Source: JACKAL01 sp964400355 (lineage in GTDB: Bacteria > Bdellovibrionota > Bdellovibrionia > Bdellovibrionales > JAGQZY01). From it: 36,751 nt of DNA. The stretch spans positions 1 through 36,751 of the forward strand of contig CAYNTO010000028.1 in the NCBI GenBank assembly GCA_964400355.1. The letters run 5' to 3'. The position numbers were made by a program, and so were the translations under genes. Positions 16,566 to 23,552 of the stretch are shown one piece after another. Position 1 is the stretch's first letter. The number at the start of each line of letters is the position of its first letter. The notes beneath the pieces were generated by a model. The model was not told the DNA's origin. It worked only from the letters and a program-made list of their open reading frames with translations, and did not search any database.

Positions 16566-16594
16566 ATTATCAGGCTCCGCCCCTGAAAACTCAA
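16566..16594 (-). promoter_or_regulatory. Promoter of the helicase-nuclease operon, leaderless type
   Basis: TTGAGT (16594-16589), 17-bp spacer, GATAAT (16571-16566) on the minus strand. The -10 box ends 8 nt before ATG 16557, and no ribosome site is present. This gives the helicase pair its own promoter, separate from the lptE-holA unit upstream. Confidence 0.5.
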
Positions 16595-16632
16595 TGCCAG
16601 AGCGGCCCGACAGCGATCGCCACCGCAGTAAA

Positions 16633-16649
16633 TGCTCATTCATCGAGCA
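16633..16649 (-). terminator. Weak terminator-like hairpin after the secreted orphan
   Basis: TGCTC and GAGCA form a 5-bp stem with a 7-nt loop. On the minus strand it is followed by TTTAC, so at best it is a weak terminator for the gene ending at 16666. Confidence 0.25.
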
Positions 16650-16665
16650 CGTTTATGTTGCAAAC

Positions 16666-17754
16666 TTAAGAGGATTTCTTTGTCTTAGATTTATTTTTGC
16701 TTTTGGATTTTTTGCGGGATTTAGGTTGGCTCTCGCGATACGTCTCTACAGCGGTATTGAGTAGGTAATTGTATTTGAGCGCCTCAAAGCGTGCTGTTTT
16801 TGCCGCTTTGTCCGAGTGCGACCACAGCGACACTTCCAAATATTCTATAAACACTCCATGTTTATGGAGTACTCCAAATGTCATCTTTCCTGCGAATGTG
16901 TTTTGCGAGTCCACCGCTATAAATGCCCCGGGGAGCGGTTTCGATTTGGCCACGGAGGGCGTTCGCAATTTCCATTCTTGGGCTAAGAGATTTTTATACC
17001 AATCTAAAATCAAATAATCAGGCCAAATTTTTGCCGTTGGCGGTGTCACGGGGTTCGCCACGGCCGTTGGAATTTCGGGCTGTACGAATACCACTTTGGC
17101 ATACACCTGGGGGTGTCTTAGAGCCGTGTAGGCCCCCAAAAATAAAACGTCTTTTGGAGACTCCAAAAAAAGGATACCGGCTTTTTTAGTTTTTAATACC
17201 TGTTCGGCAACACCTGCAAACTGATCCGCCAAGCGCTGGTAGAGCTTTTGCTTATCGGAGTCCTGACCACTCAAAAGTGTCATTGGATCATCAATGACCA
17301 GTGGACTGAGGACAACCACGCCGCCTTTATCGAGCCACAATTTCTGTGCCGCCACATTGACGGCATCTCCAGGCGGATAATCGCTGATCGCAGGCAATCC
17401 AATATGAATAGCCCGTGATTTTTCATTGGCAGGAGTGTTCTTATGGTAGGCAATGTAGTAGGGAATTTTTTTGCCATCCCTATCCCATTCGAGCTCTTCG
17501 AGAACATAGTCTTGATTGCGGTGTTGGAGTATTTCGCGAAACGGCTTAAACGAGCCCCGCTTAGGGTCAGCAATCAACGGTGCCAATTCACTTGCCACCT
17601 GCTCGGCATCCTTGGGTTCCCAACGCGATTGAGTTGCTGAGGAAAGGTCTTTAAAATTATAGCCGGCCAAGGTTTCTTTTACCGAGATCAGTGTCTGTCC
17701 GTGAACTGGTAGAGAAATGGAAATGCCAAAGAGTACACCGAACCAAAACTTCAT
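16666..17754 (-). CDS. Secreted protein of unknown function with Lys/Ser-rich tail
   Basis: The protein has 362 residues. The N-terminus (MKFWFGVLFGISISLPVHGQ) is a signal peptide with probable cleavage after VHG. The body has alternating beta strands and helices, with AIHIGLPAISDYPPG, KGGVVVLSPLVI, AGILFLESPKDVLFLG and AKVVFVQPEIP, which look like consecutive core strands of an alpha/beta-hydrolase-like fold, but no GxSxG nucleophile is visible, so an active hydrolase is not supported. The last 20 residues are almost only Lys, Ser, Asn, Arg and Thr. The ATG lies 1 nt after the holA stop, so it is the third gene of a tight lptE-holA operon; a surface or envelope role is only an inference from the signal peptide. 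Confidence 0.82.
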   Translation of the reverse strand: MKFWFGVLFGISISLPVHGQTLISVKETLAGYNFKDLSSATQSRWEPKDAEQVASELAPLIADPKRGSFKPFREILQHRNQDYVLEELEWDRDGKKIPYYIAYHKNTPANEKSRAIHIGLPAISDYPPGDAVNVAAQKLWLDKGGVVVLSPLVIDDPMTLLSGQDSDKQKLYQRLADQFAGVAEQVLKTKKAGILFLESPKDVLFLGAYTALRHPQVYAKVVFVQPEIPTAVANPVTPPTAKIWPDYLILDWYKNLLAQEWKLRTPSVAKSKPLPGAFIAVDSQNTFAGKMTFGVLHKHGVFIEYLEVSLWSHSDKAAKTARFEALKYNYLLNTAVETYRESQPKSRKKSKSKNKSKTKKSS

Positions 17755-17755
17755 A

Positions 17756-18748
17756 TCAACCGCAAGTTTGTATCACAAAATTTTCGAGCCATATGTGAGA
17801 AGAAATGGGCGACGACTTAAGTGCACGATCCACATCGATAAGAGCGCGAAATGTTTTTTCGATTTTGGTGTCGCTCCAGTGCCGCGCCTGAGCTTCATAT
17901 TCCGTTAAAAAATAAGGTGAGACTCCAACCTTGGATGCCAGTTGTGCACCTTTAACGCCTTCTTTCTTGGCCATCTTTACGGACCGTAAAATGCGGATGT
18001 GGCGACTCACCAGAGCGAGTATACCCACCTCGTTTTGCCCATGTGACAACAACTGCGACAAGCACAACAGCGCAAGCGCCTTGTCCGAATCGCCAATGGC
18101 CCGCGACAAATCGAACACCGATTGAACCTTGATGTTGGACACCACGCTGATGACGTCTTTAGAAGTGATCGTCTTACCGGGGCCCACGTACTGGGTGAGT
18201 TTTTGCATTTCGTTATTCACGTCCATGAGGCTCGTCCCTAAAAACTGATGCAGGAGCGCTACCGCGTCTGCATCCATCGTGCAACCCCACTTCTTGGCCA
18301 CGTAGTTGATCCAACCGGGAATCTGGTTGTCGTAAGGCTTTTTCGTTTCCAGCGCTACAGCGACTTCCAACAAGCGTTTGTGAGTTTTTTTCCTCTTATC
18401 GATGGCTTTCATCACAAATACCAATAGTGTGCTCTGCGAAGGGCGCGAAAAATAATTTTCAAATTGGGACCAGTCCGATTCGCCCCACTTGTCGGCATCG
18501 CGAACAATAACGAGCCGGCGCTCGGCCATCATCGGCAGCGTCTCGGCAACGTCCAAAACATTCGAAGCCAGGGCCTCTTTTCCGTAGAAAGAATCATAGT
18601 TGAAATCGCGATTCATATCGCCGAGCACTGTGCGCTCAATCACCTCGAGAGCCTCATTTATAAAAAATTCTTCTTCGCCGTAGATAAGATAAATGGGTGC
18701 GATATGCGATTGTAAACTGCTCCAAAACGAACGCGGATCAAAACTCAT
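17756..18748 (-). CDS. holA: DNA polymerase III delta subunit
   Basis: The protein has 330 residues, the normal size. It begins MSFDPRSFWSSL and then PIYLIYGEEEFFINEAL, the conserved opening of HolA, followed by FYGKEA, LPMMAERRLVIVRDADKW, and the C-terminal LALVSRHIRILRSVK and FLTEYEAQAR helices of the clamp-loader collar. Delta opens the beta clamp and loads it on DNA. The start at 18748 overlaps the lptE stop as TGATG, a coupling arrangement; the longer in-frame reading to 18919 lies wholly inside lptE and is not used. The lptE-holA order is conserved in many Gram-negatives, which supports both calls. Confidence 0.93.
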   Translation of the reverse strand: MSFDPRSFWSSLQSHIAPIYLIYGEEEFFINEALEVIERTVLGDMNRDFNYDSFYGKEALASNVLDVAETLPMMAERRLVIVRDADKWGESDWSQFENYFSRPSQSTLLVFVMKAIDKRKKTHKRLLEVAVALETKKPYDNQIPGWINYVAKKWGCTMDADAVALLHQFLGTSLMDVNNEMQKLTQYVGPGKTITSKDVISVVSNIKVQSVFDLSRAIGDSDKALALLCLSQLLSHGQNEVGILALVSRHIRILRSVKMAKKEGVKGAQLASKVGVSPYFLTEYEAQARHWSDTKIEKTFRALIDVDRALKSSPISSHIWLENFVIQTCG

Positions 18749-19353
18749 CAGAAGTTCTCCGTCATGCGCCCAACGGCTTCGAAGGCCACATCTTTGGCAA
18801 TGGCCGCAACTGTTTGTCGACGAGCATTCTGATTGTAGAGTGGGTTCACTGTGCGTAAACCATAGAGAGTCATTTGCGGTGCCTTGTAGTTGCGTTCGCC
18901 CATGAACTGCCCTTGCCACAATTCTTTGCCTTGCTTGTCTACGGCCTTTAATACAATTGTGACACGAGTTTGATATTCCGTATACATACTTCGTTCTACG
19001 GGTTGCCCACCTGGACTTGGGGTTGAAGACTGCAAGAGGATCGGAGTTTTCGCCAGAAAGTCTATTGTGTGAATGATTCCTTCAATGACTAAATCTGCAT
19101 CTGCCTCGTTAGTGACAGTGCCAACACCGGAACGGGCGATTTCCTGAATAAAAGCGTTGGTCAATTCTTGTTCGATACTCACTTCTCGAGTTTGATTCTC
19201 GAAGAGTTTTACGAACACTTTTTGATGGCCGCCAGGCATTTGACGATGATGAGGTCCAAATCTGTAAGCGCAGGCATTCAGGGAAAAAATCCCGACGACA
19301 GCAGCTACAAGAAGTGAGTACCCTGTGATCCCCAAATTGAGAGAAACTCGCAT
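18748..19353 (-). CDS. lptE: LPS-assembly lipoprotein LptE
   Basis: The protein has 201 residues. The N-terminal helix ends with LNACAYRFG; Cys28 would be lipidated. After it come KVFVKLFENQTREVSIEQELTN (split as KVFVKLFEN and EQELTNAFIQE), typical of the LptE fold, then a beta-rich core and a C-terminal AIAKDVAFEAVGRMTENF helix. LptE plugs the LptD barrel in the outer membrane and helps to insert LPS. Its position directly before holA is the classical arrangement and raises confidence. A TTTAAT box ends 6 nt before the ATG and no ribosome site is present, though a -35 at proper spacing is not obvious. Confidence 0.88.
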   Translation of the reverse strand: MRVSLNLGITGYSLLVAAVVGIFSLNACAYRFGPHHRQMPGGHQKVFVKLFENQTREVSIEQELTNAFIQEIARSGVGTVTNEADADLVIEGIIHTIDFLAKTPILLQSSTPSPGGQPVERSMYTEYQTRVTIVLKAVDKQGKELWQGQFMGERNYKAPQMTLYGLRTVNPLYNQNARRQTVAAIAKDVAFEAVGRMTENF

Positions 19354-19372
19354 AGACTGATTAAACTACCTT

Positions 19373-19400
19373 TTGACTTTTCACCTTTCAAGAATGAAAT
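19373..19400 (+). promoter_or_regulatory. Promoter of the class V aminotransferase, leaderless type
   Basis: TTGACT (19373-19378), 16-bp spacer, TGAAAT (19395-19400). The -10 box ends 7 nt before ATG 19408 and there is no ribosome site. The 54-bp gap is shared with the divergent lptE promoter. Confidence 0.45.
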
Positions 19401-19407
19401 TCTCTAC

Positions 19408-20493
19408 ATGAAAAACTATCGGCTTATGACTCCAGGCCCCGTACCCCTTCCCGAATGGGTGCTTAATGAATTGGCGCAACCGGTGATCCATCATCGCACA
19501 GTCGAATTTGAAGCTGTTATGGAGAGGACACTGGGCAATTTAAAGGGCCTTTTTCAGACGAAAAACCACTGTTTTGTAATTACCAGTTCGGGCACTGGCG
19601 CCATGGAAGCCGCCATGACCAATTCGCTGGCAAAAGGCGCCAAAGTGATTTCGATTGTCGCTGGAAAGTTTGGTCAGCGCTGGCACGAAATGGCACAGAC
19701 ACTCGGTTACCGGTCGGTGCCCATTGAGGTGCCGTGGGGCGAAGATCTCGATTTGGACTATTTTAAAAAAATGCTCTTTGCTCATGCCGATGCGGAGGCC
19801 ATTTTGTGCCAGGCGTGTGAGACGAGCACTGGCGCCCTTCTTCCCGTCAAGGAGTTGGCAGCAATGACCAAGCGTTCAAAAACGCTTTTGATCTGCGATG
19901 CCATTACCGGTCTCGGCGCGGTGTCGCTGCCGATGGACGAATGGGGCATCGACATTCTTATTGGCGGCTCACAAAAAGCGCTGATGCTACCCACAGGTCT
20001 TGCGCTGATGGGTGTTTCGGAAAAGGCGTGGGAAAAAATTAAAAATGTTGCACCTTCGCAAACCTACTATTGGAATTTAATCGAAGAGCACTCCGCCAAT
20101 CTCAAAATGCAAACACGCTTCAGCTCTCCGACCACACTGATCCGCGCCCTCGATCTGGTTTTACAACATATGCAAAAAACCGGTTTTACAAAGTGGTATC
20201 AGGCTCATGCCGACCGTGCGACACACTTTCGTAGACTGGTGCTGAGTCCTGAGGTCACCATGTTCCCCGCCACTCCCAGCCCGAGCCTCTCTTGCCTCCA
20301 GGTTCACGGTGCCGACACCACAAAGCTGCAAGCAGTTCTCCAAGACAAATACGGAATTGTGGTGATGGGTGGACAGGATCAACTCAAAGGAAAAGTTATA
20401 CGCGTGGGCCACATGGGTTGGATGACCAACGACGATCTTTCCGAAACTGCAAAGGCCATTAGCTCGGGGATCAAGGAGATCCAGAGTGTTTAA
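19408..20493 (+). CDS. Class V aminotransferase (alanine-glyoxylate / serine-pyruvate type)
   Basis: The protein has 361 residues. It starts with YRLMTPGPVPLPEWV and IHHRT, the conserved N-terminus of the alanine-glyoxylate/serine-pyruvate group of PLP enzymes. SSGTGAMEAAM binds the cofactor phosphate, CDAITGLGAV contains the Asp that contacts the PLP nitrogen, and Lys190 in GGSQKALMLP forms the Schiff base. The C-terminal domain has VMGGQDQLKGKVIRVGHMG with the carboxylate-binding Arg. The gene overlaps the next one, a phosphoglycerate-dehydrogenase-like enzyme, by 8 nt. In several lineages this pair serves serine synthesis, the aminotransferase replacing SerC, so phosphoserine or serine formation is the likely role; glyoxylate metabolism is the alternative. 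Confidence 0.9.
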   Translation: MKNYRLMTPGPVPLPEWVLNELAQPVIHHRTVEFEAVMERTLGNLKGLFQTKNHCFVITSSGTGAMEAAMTNSLAKGAKVISIVAGKFGQRWHEMAQTLGYRSVPIEVPWGEDLDLDYFKKMLFAHADAEAILCQACETSTGALLPVKELAAMTKRSKTLLICDAITGLGAVSLPMDEWGIDILIGGSQKALMLPTGLALMGVSEKAWEKIKNVAPSQTYYWNLIEEHSANLKMQTRFSSPTTLIRALDLVLQHMQKTGFTKWYQAHADRATHFRRLVLSPEVTMFPATPSPSLSCLQVHGADTTKLQAVLQDKYGIVVMGGQDQLKGKVIRVGHMGWMTNDDLSETAKAISSGIKEIQSV

Positions 20494-21448
20494 AACTCTC
20501 GTCGTCAACCGCTTTAGTGCGGATGCGATTCTCCGCCTGAAAAACAGCAAACTCAGCGAAGTTGTTTCCGGCTCTTCCATTGGCGATTTAAAAACTCATT
20601 TCGCTGACACCCAGGCCATCCTTCTTCGTAGTGGCACACGTATCGACGCCGCATCTTTAGCGCAATTCCCGCAGCTAAAAGTTGTGATTTCTGCGACGAG
20701 CGGCTTCGACCACATTGATTTTCGCCTGTGCCAATCAAAAAACATTGTCGTCATGCACACTCCTGATGCTAATGCCATCAGCGCCGCTGAACACGCCCTA
20801 GGCTTGATGATCGCGTCAGCACGCCGTTATGGCGTCGCCCGCGACAACATTAAAATGGGCAACTGGGACCGTGAACCTCTCTTAGGTTTTGAACTCTACG
20901 GTAAAACGGTGGGTATTATTGGCTACGGCCGAATTGGCCAGCGAGTAGCGAATTTGGCACGTGCCTTTGGCATGAATGTTCTGATTCATGATCCCTATCT
21001 CGATCAGGAAAAATTTCCCGGCGTGGAATTCTTGGGCCTCGAAGAAACTTTTAGAAATTCCGACATCGTTACCTTTCATGTGCCGCTCACTCGGGAGACC
21101 TATCACATGATCAAAGAATCTACACTGGAGTGGCTCGCTCCCAATGCGCTAGTGATCAATGCCTCACGCGGCGCGGTTGTGTGCACCCACTCTTTACAAA
21201 ACCAGTTGGTGCATTTTCGCTCTTTCTTAGCTGGCCTCGATGTGTTCGAATCGGAGCCGTTGGCCTCTGATTCCGCTCTCGTGCGCAATCCCAACATGTT
21301 TTCCACTCCGCATATTGGCGCGACGACCACGGATTCCATTGCCCGCGCCTCCGACGAAGCCGTGGACAAACTGATCGAGTACTTAAAAACAGGCAGATCC
21401 TCCGACACCGTGCCTCCCACCGCTCTCTGGGCCGATAAACTGTATTAG
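20486..21448 (+). CDS. D-3-phosphoglycerate dehydrogenase-like D-2-hydroxyacid dehydrogenase
   Basis: The protein has 320 residues. It has the D-isomer 2-hydroxyacid dehydrogenase layout: SGTRID, then ATSGFDHID, NAISAAEHALGLMIA, the Rossmann motif GYGRIGQ at 146-152, and the catalytic triad Arg228 (NASRGAVV), Glu257 (FESEP) and His276 (TPHIGATT). The length fits a short SerA without a C-terminal ACT regulatory domain, so feedback by serine through ACT is not expected. The start is GTG at 20486, 8 nt inside the upstream gene, indicating coupling. It should oxidise 3-phosphoglycerate with NAD in the first step of serine synthesis; other hydroxyacids cannot be excluded. Confidence 0.87.
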   Translation: MFKTLVVNRFSADAILRLKNSKLSEVVSGSSIGDLKTHFADTQAILLRSGTRIDAASLAQFPQLKVVISATSGFDHIDFRLCQSKNIVVMHTPDANAISAAEHALGLMIASARRYGVARDNIKMGNWDREPLLGFELYGKTVGIIGYGRIGQRVANLARAFGMNVLIHDPYLDQEKFPGVEFLGLEETFRNSDIVTFHVPLTRETYHMIKESTLEWLAPNALVINASRGAVVCTHSLQNQLVHFRSFLAGLDVFESEPLASDSALVRNPNMFSTPHIGATTTDSIARASDEAVDKLIEYLKTGRSSDTVPPTALWADKLY

Positions 21449-21538
21449 GCCAATTCCCCTCCGCTGCGCGGCGCTTCGCTATTGAGTTTGCCGCCCCCCT
21501 CGGGTATCTCTGACAGGTCGTTAACAAAAAGGGGATTC

Positions 21539-22813
21539 ATGCCAGCAGTGATCATTGTCGGTTCTCAGTGGGGAGACGAGGGCAAAGGAAAATTTGTCGA
21601 TTATTTTGCAAAAAACACAGATGCCGTCATCCGTTTTCAAGGCGGCGCCAACGCCGGCCACACACTTATCGTCAACGGTAAGAAAATCGTTCTTCACTTG
21701 ATCCCGTCGGGAATTCTTCACGACACCACACCGTGCTTTATCGGCAGTGGCGTAGTGATTGACGCCTTTGAACTCAAGCAAGAAATGGAAATGGTGAAGG
21801 CTGCAGGGTACTCCATTTCCCCGGAGCGTTTCAAAATCGCAGGCCAGGCCACCCTTGTACTTCCGTTTCATAAGGAACTCGATGCCGCTCGCGAAGGCCG
21901 CTACAAAATCGGCACCACGAAACGCGGAATCGGCCCGGCCTACGAAGATCGCGCCTCTCGCCGCGCACTTCTGTTCCAGGATCTGTTCTCACCAAAACTC
22001 AAAGAGCGACTACAACTGCTCTCCGAGGAGAAGAACTCTCTCTTTGAACACCTTTATAAAATTCCAAAAATCAACGTGGATGAACTTTACGGAAATCTGA
22101 TTCAGGTGGCTGAGTACTTTAAACCATATCTGATAACCAATATGAGTGATGTGCTGAACACAATGTCCAAACAAAATAAAAATCTGTTGTTTGAAGGCGC
22201 ACAAGGCACTTTGCTCGATATCATGCACGGTTCATATCCGTTTGTAACAAGCTCCTCGACGATCAGTACATCGGCGTGCTTGAGCACGGGGCTTGCCCCA
22301 CAGGCCGTCACAAAGGTTGTGGGTATTGCTAAGGCGTACTGCACACGAGTGGGCGAAGGCCCGTTCCCAACCGAACTTGTCAACGAAGTGGGTGAAAAAC
22401 TGCGCGCGGAAGGCGCGGAATTTGGTGCGACAACTGGTCGCCCACGCCGCTGTGGCTGGCTCGATCTCGTAGCGCTCAAATACTCAGTGCGTGTGAACGG
22501 TATCACCAGCATCGTTCTTACAAAAATGGACGTGCTCAATAATTTCGACACCATCAAAGTGTGCACGGGCTACAATGTGGACGGAAAAGTTGTGGACACC
22601 TTCTCCACTGCCGACGTGATGGATGTTCAACCGGTTTACAAAGAACTCAAGGGCTGGAATTCGCGCATTAATGACTGCCGCAAACTCAACGAACTTCCGC
22701 AAGAAGCCCGTGATTATGTAAAGTTCATCGAAGACGCCATCGGTGTTCCTGTAGATGTCGTTTCTGTGGGGCCGGATCGCGCCGAGTCCATTGGGCTCAC
22801 TTCCATTTTTTAA
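21539..22813 (+). CDS. purA: Adenylosuccinate synthetase
   Basis: The protein has 424 residues, standard length. It starts PAVIIVGSQWGDEGKGK, the GTP-binding P-loop of the family, and continues with QGGANAGHT, IGTTKRGIGPAYEDRASR, EGAQGTLLDIMHGSYPFVTSS and TTGRPRRCGWLD, all diagnostic. It joins IMP and aspartate using GTP in the first step from IMP to AMP. I chose ATG 21539 because it has an AAGGGG ribosome site four bases upstream; the in-frame ATG at 21482 would add 19 residues not found in the family. An extended hairpin follows the stop. There is a 90-bp gap after the dehydrogenase, so it may be transcribed separately. Confidence 0.97.
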   Translation: MPAVIIVGSQWGDEGKGKFVDYFAKNTDAVIRFQGGANAGHTLIVNGKKIVLHLIPSGILHDTTPCFIGSGVVIDAFELKQEMEMVKAAGYSISPERFKIAGQATLVLPFHKELDAAREGRYKIGTTKRGIGPAYEDRASRRALLFQDLFSPKLKERLQLLSEEKNSLFEHLYKIPKINVDELYGNLIQVAEYFKPYLITNMSDVLNTMSKQNKNLLFEGAQGTLLDIMHGSYPFVTSSSTISTSACLSTGLAPQAVTKVVGIAKAYCTRVGEGPFPTELVNEVGEKLRAEGAEFGATTGRPRRCGWLDLVALKYSVRVNGITSIVLTKMDVLNNFDTIKVCTGYNVDGKVVDTFSTADVMDVQPVYKELKGWNSRINDCRKLNELPQEARDYVKFIEDAIGVPVDVVSVGPDRAESIGLTSIF

Positions 22814-22817
22814 TTCC

Positions 22818-22842
22818 TTCCACTTCCGTAGCGGAAGTGGAA
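22818..22842. terminator. Hairpin between the convergent purA and outer-membrane barrel genes
   Basis: An 11-bp perfect stem (TTCCACTTCCG / CGGAAGTGGAA) with a 3-nt loop lies in the 40-bp gap between two converging genes. It is a strong candidate for a bidirectional terminator, but neither orientation has a proper U-run after the stem; for the plus strand an A-run follows. Confidence 0.55.
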
Positions 22843-22853
22843 AAAAATCGCTT

Positions 22854-23390
22854 TTAAAAGAACAATGTGAAACCGAGTAGCATATTGAGCTGGTAATCAT
22901 TTGTACCAAATCTCGTGTTCTTCTCGCCCAAAACGCGGGTGTACTCGAGACGCGGTCCAAAAGCGACATTGGGAGTAATAAAATAATTCCAGCCCAAACC
23001 AATTGTTCCCAACGTGATGAATTGATTGGTGCTCGAGTAGAACTCACTATCAAGACCATTGTAGGTCACGGCGCCGCTAACATAGTAGGTGTGTCTGGCT
23101 GTCTCGTAAAAATGATACGTTCCAATCACCCCGACACCAGAGATATCAAACGCCTTACCACCTTGGAGTCTCGACGTGATTCCTAACGACACATTGTCTG
23201 CAACGAAGTACTGTGCTTCGGCGGCTGCCGTGATACGGCTTCCACCTCTGGATGCATAGGCGATTTCCGCCGAGCCTCCGATGCTCCAGTCTCCCCGCTT
23301 GATTTTTTTCTCGATGAACTCATCGGGTGCGGACTCGGCCAGCGCGGATAGAGATGTGAGCAAAAAAACCGTCAGTAAGAGTGATCTCAT
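22854..23390 (-). CDS. Small outer-membrane beta-barrel protein
   Basis: The protein has 178 residues. A signal peptide (MRSLLLTVFLLTSLSALA) is followed by alternating aromatic/polar strands such as WSIGGSAEIAYAS, ITAAAEAQYFVA, VSLGITSRLQG, HTYYVSGAVTY and LNMLLGFTLFF. The terminal Phe on a final amphipathic strand is the usual signal for BAM-dependent insertion. Length suggests an eight-stranded barrel of the OmpW/OmpX or porin-family-like type; a specific family is not recognised. It has a strong AAGGAGA ribosome site that lies within a perfect 20-bp palindrome, preceded by a perfect TATAAT box, so its expression may be regulated at the leader. Confidence 0.85.
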   Translation of the reverse strand: MRSLLLTVFLLTSLSALAESAPDEFIEKKIKRGDWSIGGSAEIAYASRGGSRITAAAEAQYFVADNVSLGITSRLQGGKAFDISGVGVIGTYHFYETARHTYYVSGAVTYNGLDSEFYSSTNQFITLGTIGLGWNYFITPNVAFGPRLEYTRVLGEKNTRFGTNDYQLNMLLGFTLFF

Positions 23391-23394
23391 GGGT

Positions 23395-23414
23395 ATCTCC
23401 TTATATAAGGAGAT
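23395..23414 (-). promoter_or_regulatory. Perfect palindrome enclosing the ribosome site of the barrel gene
   Basis: ATCTCCTTAT and its exact reverse complement ATAAGGAGAT abut to form a 20-bp perfect palindrome. The right half, read on the minus strand, is the AAGGAG ribosome site, 5-8 nt before the ATG at 23390. As RNA it folds into an 8-bp stem with an AUAU loop that pairs the ribosome site with UCUCCUU. It could instead be a DNA operator, since it also follows directly after the promoter. Confidence 0.65.
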
Positions 23415-23427
23415 TGTTAGATCGATG

Positions 23428-23433
23428 ATTATA
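23428..23433 (-). promoter_or_regulatory. -10 box of the outer-membrane barrel gene
   Basis: A perfect TATAAT on the minus strand lies 38 nt before the ATG. Transcription would start near 23421, only a few bases before the palindrome. No good -35 is present at 16-18 bp spacing, so an activator may be needed. It lies in a small inverted repeat (GATGATT/AATCATC, 23424-23443). Confidence 0.5.
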
Positions 23434-23527
23434 GAGAATCATCTCTGATCTGCTGAGATGTGGCTATTATCGACTCTCGTGACTGAATGGACCGAACAGC
23501 ATGAGAGCACCGACAATTGCCGCACTC

Positions 23528-23548
23528 TAGAGGTTGCCAACGCCTCTA
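23528..23548 (-). terminator. Terminator-like hairpin after pepP
   Basis: TAGAGG and CCTCTA form a 6-bp stem with a 9-nt loop five bases after the pepP stop codon. No U-run follows, so termination by this hairpin alone is doubtful. Confidence 0.35.
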
Positions 23549-23552
23549 CGCG

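Noticed and set aside
2049..16620. Four copies of the palindrome GCGATCGC, three between 2 and 3.3 kb
   Set aside because: Slightly more than expected by chance, but all three in the cluster are inside coding sequence and no regular spacing or context is shared; a genome-wide count would be needed.
22851..22860. CTTTTAAAAG palindrome, also present near 11005-11014
   Set aside because: Short AT-rich palindrome, one copy overlaps a stop codon; expected by chance.
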